From assembly GCA_947302185.1 (NCBI GenBank), contig CAMYVI010000127.1, positions 1 to 7,230 on the forward strand: a stretch of 7,230 nt of DNA, written 5' to 3'. Positions 1 to 5,969 of this stretch are shown here, piece after piece. This stretch comes from an uncultured Lachnospiraceae bacterium. Its GTDB lineage: Bacteria; Bacillota_A; Clostridia; Lachnospirales; Lachnospiraceae. The notes under the pieces are model-generated. The model saw nothing but the letters and a program-made list of their open reading frames with translations. It made no database searches and was not told where the DNA came from. Every line of letters starts with the position of its first letter. Position 1 is the stretch's first letter. The position numbers were made by a program, and so were the translations under genes.

Positions 1-2
1 AA

Positions 3-52
3 GGCGCTTACGCGCCGCGCATGTCGCGTCAAGAACGCCGAGGCGTTCTTGA
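3..52. repeat. Cluster of three adjacent GC-rich hairpins
   Basis: Three short palindromes lie almost end to end in otherwise AT-rich intergenic DNA. They are GGCGC-TTAC-GCGCC (3-16), CGCG-CATGT-CGCG (16-28) and a 10-bp perfect stem TCAAGAACGC-CGAG-GCGTTCTTGA (29-52). No run of T follows, so these are not ordinary intrinsic terminators. All three forward frames stop within about 65 bases (for example TGA at 55-57), so the end of an upstream gene running in from the left cannot be excluded. The base composition and packed palindromes look more like a dispersed intergenic repeat. No function is claimed. Confidence 0.5.
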
Positions 53-69
53 ATTGATTATGTAGGTCA

Positions 70-128
70 TGCCCCGGGTAACATTCTGACACTCGAACAA
101 GTACGGTATCAGAATGTTACCTGGGGCA
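70..128 (+). repeat. Long intergenic hairpin, 20-bp stem
   Basis: The arm at 70-89 pairs with 109-128 over 20 bp around a 19-nt loop. The only imperfection is G76 opposite T122, which is a G-U wobble in + strand RNA but an A-C mismatch in - strand RNA, so the + strand transcript folds better. The arms begin with GCCCC and contain GGGTAAC and ATTCTGA. No T-tract follows on either strand, which argues against a Rho-independent terminator. It sits about 170 bp upstream of the large secreted-protein gene. Its outer sequence resembles the tandem units at 5323-5501, suggesting one repeat family. Confidence 0.6.
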
Positions 129-213
129 ATTTAATAATCATATTACAAAAATAAGAACTTTATTAATGGAAATTGGTTTAAAATTCCGATTTTTTTAAAT
201 AAGCCGGGAATGC

Positions 214-240
214 TTGAAAAAAACTGTGAAAAGATGTAAT
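214..240 (+). promoter_or_regulatory. Candidate sigma-A promoter for the secreted transpeptidase gene
   Basis: TTGAAA (214-219) and TGTAAT (235-240) each match the sigma-A consensus at 5 of 6 positions, but the 15-nt spacer is shorter than the usual 16-18. Transcription would start near 247 and give a leader of about 50 nt before the start codon at 298. A weaker alternative is TTGGTT (173-178) with TTAAAT (195-200) and a 16-nt spacer. AT-rich DNA yields such matches easily, so this is tentative. Confidence 0.27.
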
Positions 241-282
241 CTTATTACGCTTAGATATCATGGAGTCAGTGTTCATATCATT

Positions 283-289
283 AAAGGGG
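283..289 (+). promoter_or_regulatory. Ribosome binding site fixing the start at 298
   Basis: AAAGGGG ends 8 nt before the ATG at 298 and only 2 nt before the in-frame ATG at 292. It therefore favours 298, where a textbook signal peptide begins at once. The in-frame TTG at 214 has no such site and would place about 28 unrelated residues ahead of the signal peptide. Confidence 0.7.
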
Positions 290-297
290 TAATGTTT

Positions 298-3200
298 ATG
301 AAGAAAAGATTAATTGCAATTCTGTTATCTCTGGCTATGGTAACCTCAACAGCGACAGGCACATCCGCTTTTGCTGCTGACGATACCCTCGCAGAGACAG
401 ACTTCAGTCTTCCTGAAGATTCAGAGGATTCGTTATATACAGAAGGGAACGAATCCGAAGATTTAGTATCTGAAGAAGAGACTGAAGAAGACACTGTAGG
501 GGAAGCAGATGTTTTCTCAGATGAATCACTTATTTATAGGAAGGTTTCCGATTCGGAAGTTGTTGTGGCCGGCGTAGAGGCTGAAGAACTCTCAGCTGTT
601 AACATTCCGTCAGAAGTCATAAATGATGAGAATTACTATGTAGTTGTCGGCGTAGAGAAAGATGCTCTCTCGGGTGTGAATGCCGAAACTCTTATGATTC
701 CGTCTACCGTCACCGAATTCGGGGGACAGTCACTGACATCTCTTAAGAATATCATTGTAAGTGATGAGAATGCATCACTGTTTACGGAAGACGGCGTGCT
801 TTTCGCTAAGACGGATGTTGAGGACAAAAATAGGCTCGTTCTTTATCCGGCTGCAAAAGAAGGTGAGAGTTATGTCGTTCCCGAAAAGACGGCGATTATC
901 GGTGAGGAGGCATTTGCAAATGTCATCGGTCTTAAAATTCTCATTTTAAAGGACGGTATTGAGAAGATTGAATCCTATGCAGTTAAAACTGCTGCAAATC
1001 CGATGGAGATCGCATTTGCATCCTATACCGCTCCTGCTGAAATCGGAGAGAGTGCTTTCTATCTTGACGGTGCAATCGGCAATACCTTCTATTTCAGAAG
1101 TGAGGAAGATTATCAGGCTGTTGCCGAGATTCAGCCGTCATTTGCAGACAGTTCTGCAATGTATGATGAAAACGGCGAACTCATCGAGGATACATCTTCC
1201 GTGATCAGCATCGTGACGGATGGCATTCCCGAAAAAATTGAGGAAATTATCAACAGCGAGTCAGGTGAGGAAAAGGACTTCCAGGAAGAAGCGGTTATTG
1301 CAGATAAAGAGCCTGAAAAGGATGACGAAAAGCTTCCGGAGGATTCCAGCACCACTGACGATCTGAAAGATGTGAGTGTTGCGGAAGAAGCTTTAGTAGG
1401 TGCAGATCCGAAAGAGCTCGATGCAAACATAGCAAGCGGCTATTATGCAATCAAAAATCAGACAAGCGGAAAGTACTTAAAAATCAGAAATGCTTCGATA
1501 TCTGAATCTACAGATACATATCTGGCAGCATTTGCCATTGATATGGGAGCTACATTCAGCCTTATCCCGCTCGGTGACGGTTCTTACAAGATTGTTGCTG
1601 CATGTTCAAATAAAGCTTTGACGCTCAGCGCAGCAGCAGCCGACGGAATCTCCGTAATTCAGAAGTCCTATACAGGAGCGAAGAATCAGCTGTGGTATAT
1701 CCGCGAAGACTCATCCGGGACCTACAAGATTTACTCCGCTGAGAACGATGCGTATGTACTTGATACCAAGGGTCAGGGAACAGCATCCGGTACAGCAATC
1801 ATTCTGAGCAAGAGCGGATCCGCTAAGACACAGAGCTGGAGTTTTGTCGCAAAGACTAATCCGACTGCTGATCATCTTGAAAACGGTACTTACAGCATTT
1901 CATCGGCACTGTCTTCCAATAAGGTTCTTGATATTGCCGCTGCAAGTACGGCAAGCGGTGCAAATGTGCAGATTTATGATTCAAATAACACAGCTGCTCA
2001 GAAATTTATACTGAGATATCTCGGCTACGGAAATCTGTACAGGGTTGTAAACTGTGCTTCCAATAAAGCACTCGATACGAAGGATCATAAGACAGGCAAC
2101 GGCACAAACGTCCTGCAGGCAACACAGAGTAACTCCGCAAGCACTCAGATATGGAGAATTATAAAGTATTCGGACGGAAAATACATTTTCTTCAATGCAG
2201 GCGCAAACCGAGTGCTCGACGTAGCAAATGCATCGACATCTAACGGTGCGAATGTTCAGATTTATCAGTGGAATAATACAGCTGCCCAGAAATGGAACAT
2301 TTCAAAAGTATCGGGAACCGATCCGGTCGATGTATCCGGCAAGGATGCGGAGATTAAAGAAGGCTGGTACACAATGTCCACAGCTCTTACAACCAGAAAG
2401 ATCGCTGTAAGAGATTCAAGCATTGCCGATAATGCAAATGTTCTGATTCAGGCACCGAATCTCGGTGAGAGAGTATATTTCCATGTTGAGCCGGTAGAAA
2501 ACGGAAAATACGAAATAAGGGCATTCTGCTCCAACAAGCTTCTTACAAATGTCTGGGGTGCCGATTCCACAGACGCCGGAAATGTTGTTCAGAAAGAAGA
2601 CAGCAGTCTGTCGACACAGAGATGGTATATCCGTGTTTCAAAGAAGAACAATAAATACGTTTCAATCGTATCGACGAGCGATCCGAATTATGTTCTTACA
2701 TTAAAGGGCAACAAGAGTGCTTACGGAACATCCGTTACGACAGCGCTTTCAACGGGACTCAGCGGACAGAGATGGAAGTTCACACCAATCAGCGATCCGA
2801 ATCTTGTAGTACTTCCGTATGATAAGTGTACTTATAAGATCCAGTCCGCTTCCAACGCATCGATTGTTGTGTCAACAGAAGCTCAGAAGAAGAATAGCCA
2901 GGCAAATGTACAGTTGATGAAGAAAGTCAACGGCGGCGGCGAATTCTGGAAGTTCACCAGAGTAGGATACGGTAATCTTTATACAATTACAAATGCCTAC
3001 ACGGGAGTCGCACTGGATGCTAAGAACGGCGGAACCGGCAACGGTACGAATGTATGGCAGTATACGGCAAATGGCTCAAACGCTCAGCTCTGGCGCGTCA
3101 TGCCGACGGATTCCAGCAAGTCAAAATTCGTCATTATTAACGCAGCCAGCGGAAAAGTACTTGACGCCGAGGCCGGCAATATAGATATTGGAACGAATAT

Positions 3201-4545
3201 CCAGCTGTACACACAGAACAATACCGACGCTCAGTACTGGACTCTTTCAAAGACAAATATCAACACATACATTCCGGTAAATACGGCGGTGACCCTGAAG
3301 CAGAAGGGCAACACAAATCGTCTGGTAGAAGTTAAAGACGGTTCTACGACCAACGGAGCAACTGTTCAGGTTTATGCTGAGCGCGGCAATACAGATCAGA
3401 GCTTTATTTTAATCAGGAAGGATGCAAGCATTTATAAGATCAAGAATGCTGCAAGTAACAAGTATCTTGATATAAAGGGTACCGGGGAAAAAGCCGAGGT
3501 CATCTCAACTGCAGCGACAAATTCCGACAGCCAGCTGTGGAAGATCATGCCGACGGGCGATAATGATGCAAGTTTCTACATTTGCAACATGAAAACAGGT
3601 TACGCTCTGACATCGGCATATGCAAATAACACAAAGGTAATTACGAGAACATATACGAAGGCATTTGTCCAGAAATTCTACTTCGATACACCGGATATCA
3701 AGACCGGATGGCAGCAGGTAGGATCGAATTGGAGATACTATGACAACAAGGGCAATGCTTACAGAGACGCCTTCCTTGAAGATGGTAAGTATTACTTTGA
3801 TAAGAGCGGAAACCTTCTGACAGGCTGGAAGAAGTACGGAGCTTACTACTACTATTTCAGAGGAAAAGACGGACGTGAGTACACTGATAACCGTCCTTAT
3901 ATCGGTACTCTGTACGGATCGGTCGGAAGTAAGTACAACAGCCAGTCAAGACCGAACTGCCCGTACTACTTTACAATTGATACGGCACGCTGCGTGGTCA
4001 CATGGTATACGAAGTATCCGGGTACAAATGATTTCAATGTTCCGGTCGTCGCATTCCTCTGCTCACCCGGAAAGGATTCTACACCGACAGATGCAGGTGA
4101 GAGAAAGACGGGTTATATCCAGAGATGGATTCCTCTGATGGGACCGTCTTACGGACAATATGGTACAGAGTGTAAAGCATGGACGATTCGTCCGGGCACA
4201 GGACAGTATGATCATGTTAATACCGGTGAGTATTTCCATTCAATCGCATGCGGTTCTGCAAATGATCATAATCTGAATCCGAATACATATAATCTGCTCG
4301 GAACGAAACAGTCCCACGGATGTATCAGACTCGGAGTAAGAAATGCTTATTGGGTCTTCAACTTTGTAGATGCCGGAACATTGGGTGTATGCAGAACGAA
4401 TCTGGCTGCACCGCTCAGAACGCTGCCTCAGGCATGGGCTATCACAAATATTGACCCGACAGATCCGAATTATACCGGAAACTGGGGATACGTTGACAAC
4501 TATGCGACAGCTTATACGAACGGAGCATATATCCCAAGAGGCTGA
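298..4545 (+). CDS. Secreted L,D-transpeptidase with LRR, five ricin-type trefoils and cell-wall-binding repeats
   Basis: A 1415-residue exported protein. The signal peptide is residues 1-26 (MKKR, hydrophobic core, then AFA before ADD). Next come an acidic stretch (27-75) and a BspA-like LRR_5 region (about 76-286, with motifs such as VNIPSEV, LMIPSTVTEFG and IGEEAF). A second acidic linker covers about 290-377. Five ricin-B-like beta-trefoils follow, near 378-521, 528-671, 686-831, 844-988 and 995-1133, with 15 subdomain ends, nine of them intact QxW. Choline-binding-like Gly-Trp/aromatic repeats (1134-1196) precede a YkuD catalytic domain (about 1223-1371). Its SHGCIRL motif is at 1339-1345, with Cys1342 the predicted nucleophile and His1314 (FHS) the likely conserved upstream His. 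By family knowledge, YkuD enzymes attack the peptide stems of peptidoglycan, making 3-3 cross-links or attaching or exchanging side groups outside the membrane. The trefoils probably bind glycans, which is inference. There is no LPXTG, so attachment would rely on the wall-binding repeats. The gene appears monocistronic with its own terminator. The transpeptidase assignment is firm; the substrate and sugar specificity are unknown. Confidence 0.93.
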   Translation: MKKRLIAILLSLAMVTSTATGTSAFAADDTLAETDFSLPEDSEDSLYTEGNESEDLVSEEETEEDTVGEADVFSDESLIYRKVSDSEVVVAGVEAEELSAVNIPSEVINDENYYVVVGVEKDALSGVNAETLMIPSTVTEFGGQSLTSLKNIIVSDENASLFTEDGVLFAKTDVEDKNRLVLYPAAKEGESYVVPEKTAIIGEEAFANVIGLKILILKDGIEKIESYAVKTAANPMEIAFASYTAPAEIGESAFYLDGAIGNTFYFRSEEDYQAVAEIQPSFADSSAMYDENGELIEDTSSVISIVTDGIPEKIEEIINSESGEEKDFQEEAVIADKEPEKDDEKLPEDSSTTDDLKDVSVAEEALVGADPKELDANIASGYYAIKNQTSGKYLKIRNASISESTDTYLAAFAIDMGATFSLIPLGDGSYKIVAACSNKALTLSAAAADGISVIQKSYTGAKNQLWYIREDSSGTYKIYSAENDAYVLDTKGQGTASGTAIILSKSGSAKTQSWSFVAKTNPTADHLENGTYSISSALSSNKVLDIAAASTASGANVQIYDSNNTAAQKFILRYLGYGNLYRVVNCASNKALDTKDHKTGNGTNVLQATQSNSASTQIWRIIKYSDGKYIFFNAGANRVLDVANASTSNGANVQIYQWNNTAAQKWNISKVSGTDPVDVSGKDAEIKEGWYTMSTALTTRKIAVRDSSIADNANVLIQAPNLGERVYFHVEPVENGKYEIRAFCSNKLLTNVWGADSTDAGNVVQKEDSSLSTQRWYIRVSKKNNKYVSIVSTSDPNYVLTLKGNKSAYGTSVTTALSTGLSGQRWKFTPISDPNLVVLPYDKCTYKIQSASNASIVVSTEAQKKNSQANVQLMKKVNGGGEFWKFTRVGYGNLYTITNAYTGVALDAKNGGTGNGTNVWQYTANGSNAQLWRVMPTDSSKSKFVIINAASGKVLDAEAGNIDIGTNIQLYTQNNTDAQYWTLSKTNINTYIPVNTAVTLKQKGNTNRLVEVKDGSTTNGATVQVYAERGNTDQSFILIRKDASIYKIKNAASNKYLDIKGTGEKAEVISTAATNSDSQLWKIMPTGDNDASFYICNMKTGYALTSAYANNTKVITRTYTKAFVQKFYFDTPDIKTGWQQVGSNWRYYDNKGNAYRDAFLEDGKYYFDKSGNLLTGWKKYGAYYYYFRGKDGREYTDNRPYIGTLYGSVGSKYNSQSRPNCPYYFTIDTARCVVTWYTKYPGTNDFNVPVVAFLCSPGKDSTPTDAGERKTGYIQRWIPLMGPSYGQYGTECKAWTIRPGTGQYDHVNTGEYFHSIACGSANDHNLNPNTYNLLGTKQSHGCIRLGVRNAYWVFNFVDAGTLGVCRTNLAAPLRTLPQAWAITNIDPTDPNYTGNWGYVDNYATAYTNGAYIPRG

Positions 4546-4599
4546 TCAGAATCGTAGAATTGATGTTTAAAACAGCATAACTAGTTTTAAATGAGAGAC

Positions 4600-4632
4600 G
4601 GGGGTCTGACGCGAGTCGGACCTCTGTTTTTT
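4600..4632 (+). terminator. Intrinsic terminator of the transpeptidase gene
   Basis: An 11-bp stem (4600-4610 with 4615-4625) is closed by a GCGA tetraloop of the stable GNRA type and followed by TTTTTT (4627-4632). The imperfect positions (T4607/G4618, G4602/T4623, G4600/T4625) are all G-U wobbles in + strand RNA. Upstream A/G residues can extend pairing into the T-tract. It begins 55 bp after the stop codon. No T-tract is present in the opposite orientation. Confidence 0.92.
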
Positions 4633-4650
4633 AGAGTAGAAAATGCCATT

Positions 4651-4755
4651 AAAAAGGAGCTGCAGCATTAGACTTGGATCGCCGCAATATATGGCAGATA
4701 TTTGCAAATAACTTCTGCCATGTATAGCGGCTCTTCATCTTAATGCTACAGCCCC
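4651..4755 (-). terminator. Large nested inverted repeat, probable terminator of the Lys/Ala-rich gene
   Basis: Arms 4656-4670 and 4741-4755 pair over 15 positions. Inside them, GCCGC (4681-4685) pairs with GCGGC (4727-4731), and the block at 4687-4698 pairs with 4714-4725. The apex contains the perfect palindrome TATTTGCAAATA (4699-4710). Read on the - strand, the final arm runs straight into TTTTT (4651-4655), as in an intrinsic terminator, and both outer-arm mismatches become G-U wobbles. On the + strand they are A-C mismatches and no T-tract follows. It lies about 118 bp beyond the stop of the - strand gene at 4873. At roughly 100 nt it is long for a terminator, so a structured RNA or an intergenic repeat element is also possible. 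Confidence 0.55.
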
Positions 4756-4806
4756 TTGACTGTCACAACACAAAAATTAAAGAGAGGTTTGATATTATTT
4801 ATCTGA

Positions 4807-4836
4807 TTTACAAGTTTCCGGTTTACAAGGTTCCTG
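4807..4836. repeat. Two tandem 15-bp direct repeats
   Basis: TTTACAAGTTTCCGG (4807-4821) is followed directly by TTTACAAGGTTCCTG (4822-4836), with two differences. It lies in the 3' flank of the - strand gene. A third partial echo, CCGGTTTTACA, occurs at 4868-4878 across that gene's stop codon. No function is apparent. Confidence 0.5.
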
Positions 4837-4872
4837 TCGGATAACTTAGAGACTTGTTTTTCAGAACCGGTT

Positions 4873-5295
4873 TTACAGCTCTACCTTGAAATCAGCAGAT
4901 GCCTCGCCGTTTACTACATAGTAAGCAGCGTTCTCTTCCGGCTTGATGTAAATGTTGAGTGTCTCGATGACAGCATTCTCGCGGGAAGCTTTGTAAGCTT
5001 CGGAAGCCTTGGCAATAATGTCAGATACAAGTACGGATCTGCCGTAGAACTCAACAGTAGTTGTAACAACAGGCTCTTCCTTCTTTACAACTTTCTTAAC
5101 TGTCTTCTTAGCAGCTGAAGCTTTCTTTTCAACTGTATCCTTAGCAGCAGCGGCTTTCTTACCGACTGTGTCTTTAGCAGCGGCAGCTGTCTTCTTTGCC
5201 TCATCAGCTACTTCAGCGACCTTTGCAGTAGCATTGTCAACGATTGTTGCAGTAGTCTTTGTTTCCTTCTTTGTAGTTGTTTTTCTTGCTGCCAT
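4873..5295 (-). CDS. Lys/Ala-rich small protein, DUF6465-like
   Basis: A 140-residue protein starting at the ATG at 5295-5293, chosen because AGGAGG lies 5 nt upstream. An in-frame ATG at 5322 lacks such a site. Residues 1-75 are rich in Lys, Ala and Thr and contain three successive 11-residue repeats (37-47, 48-58, 59-68 with the last one residue short) of the form AAAAKDTVxKK, which should form amphipathic helix. The C-terminal part (about 78-140) looks like a compact alpha/beta domain (VEFYGRSV, a helix around IIAKASEAYKAS, then LNIYIKPEENAAYYVVNG). From memory this C-terminal pattern matches the uncharacterised DUF6465 proteins of Lachnospiraceae. The basic tail resembles histone H1-like or phasin-like proteins, so binding to nucleic acid or another acidic surface is a guess. 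There is no signal peptide or membrane segment, so it is probably cytoplasmic. It converges with the transpeptidase gene and has a repeat array directly upstream. Confidence 0.85.
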   Translation of the reverse strand: MAARKTTTKKETKTTATIVDNATAKVAEVADEAKKTAAAAKDTVGKKAAAAKDTVEKKASAAKKTVKKVVKKEEPVVTTTVEFYGRSVLVSDIIAKASEAYKASRENAVIETLNIYIKPEENAAYYVVNGEASADFKVEL

Positions 5296-5300
5296 AATTT

Positions 5301-5306
5301 CCTCCT
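5301..5306 (-). promoter_or_regulatory. Ribosome binding site of the Lys/Ala-rich gene
   Basis: A perfect AGGAGG on the - strand (CCTCCT as written), 5 nt from the ATG at 5295. It decides against the in-frame ATG at 5322, which would add nine residues. Confidence 0.9.
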
Positions 5307-5322
5307 GAAATTCTTTTATCAA

Positions 5323-5501
5323 AAAATGGTAACTGTTTGTCTACCCGAGCAGTCACATGAAAATGATAACTGCCTGTCTACCTGAGCAGTTACGTGAAAA
5401 TGATAACTGCTTGTTTACCCGGCAATTATTAAAATGGTAACTTCATGATTACCCGGCAATTTCTAAAAACGGTAACTGCTTGTCTACCCGGGCAATTACT
5501 A
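5323..5501. repeat. Tandem array of five 34-37 bp units
   Basis: Units begin at 5323, 5360, 5397, 5431 and 5466 (lengths 37, 37, 34, 35, 36), and a sixth AAAATG at 5502 marks the broken end. Each unit reads AAAAtGgTAACT, then roughly GCTTGTCTACCCG, then a GCAgTtAC-like block. Within a unit the start and end form an imperfect inverted repeat, clearest in unit 2 (TAACTGC with GCAGTTA). The array ends about 16 bp upstream of the AGGAGG of the - strand gene and so covers its promoter/leader region. I could not pick a convincing -35/-10 pair in it. Possible roles are repeated operator sites, structured leader RNA or an amplified intergenic repeat. There are no unique spacers, so it is not CRISPR. 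Confidence 0.85.
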
Positions 5502-5739
5502 AAAATGTCCTAATAGTGTTATGCATAGATGTATATATCTATGTAACGCGTGTGATTATAAAACGGATTGTGATATTTGTCAAATTTAAAAGAGGAATTT
5601 TGGTAAATGTGCTAAGTAAACTATTTTTCAAGCATGTTGAAATAATCAGTTGTAGTAAAGAGTGAGCATTTGTTTTATAATATTATTATTTTTTTTGTGC
5701 CTTTATGTAATATTTGTCTTGCTGTTTTGTTAAATATGC

Positions 5740-5763
5740 CGAGCCTCTCGCCGCAAGAGGTCG
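5740..5763. repeat. Short GC-rich hairpin in the upstream region of the acetyltransferase gene
   Basis: CGA-G-CCTCT pairs with AGAGG-TCG around the loop CGCCGCA, with one unpaired G. It is a GC-rich island in AT-rich DNA and shares the CGCCG core with the hairpin at 29-52, so it may belong to the same class of short intergenic palindromes. No T-tract follows directly. Confidence 0.4.
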
Positions 5764-5868
5764 CTTTAAATATTTCTTATTATGGATTTTTATCAGTACA
5801 ATTTTTATAAGTGTATGAAATCAGAATAATAAGTGTCTTTTAATGACAGAGATACATAAAAAAGAAGC

Positions 5869-5896
5869 AGTACGGAAGTATATCGAATGCCGTACT
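5869..5896. repeat. 7-bp inverted repeat upstream of the acetyltransferase gene
   Basis: AGTACGG (5869-5875) and CCGTACT (5890-5896) form a perfect inverted repeat with a 14-nt gap, ending 73 bp before the start codon. It could be an operator for a dimeric regulator or a leader hairpin. Nothing in the sequence distinguishes these. Confidence 0.35.
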
Positions 5897-5969
5897 TGAA
5901 ATTTGCATAGATTCTCAGTGCTGTGGAGCGGCGGATTTCTGACTGCGTTGATCGAAAGGATTTTATAAT

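Larger units (their letters stand above)
5502..5969. other. AT-rich intergenic region without a supported gene
   Basis: The 468 bp between the repeat array and the acetyltransferase gene is AT-rich and has no ORF with a convincing start and ribosome binding site. It contains a short Cys-rich reading frame (5521-5589, discussed as a finding), a T-rich tract near 5683-5697, a GC-rich hairpin (5740-5763), a second hairpin (5869-5896) and the leader of the downstream gene. A TATAAT at 5676-5681 lacks a well-spaced -35; the nearest candidate, TTGTAG at 5650, is 20 nt away. Confidence 0.6.

Noticed and set aside
1..57. C-terminal end of an upstream protein (frame 1, stop at 55-57)
   Set aside because: Only 18 codons are visible, all three frames close nearby, and the stretch is explained as well by palindromes; it cannot be supported from this window.
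214..297. Extension of the large protein to the TTG at 214
   Set aside because: It has no ribosome binding site and would put 28 residues before a complete signal peptide; AAAGGGG at 283-289 fits the ATG at 298.
1131..1430. 99-residue Ser-rich - strand reading frame inside the transpeptidase gene
   Set aside because: It is the antisense shadow of a Glu/Asp-rich linker, where GAA/GAG/GAT codons read as Ser/Phe/Leu/Ile on the other strand.
5323..5508. CRISPR array
   Set aside because: The repeated units abut directly, vary in sequence and have no unique spacers; no cas-like gene is present.
5480..5665. 61-residue + strand reading frame
   Set aside because: It starts inside the repeat array at a non-ATG codon, has no ribosome binding site and has an AT-driven composition rich in Ile, Val and Lys.
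5964..5969. Perfect TATAAT as a -10 box for the acetyltransferase gene
   Set aside because: It directly abuts the ATG at 5970, so transcription would begin inside the coding region; no well-spaced -35 exists.
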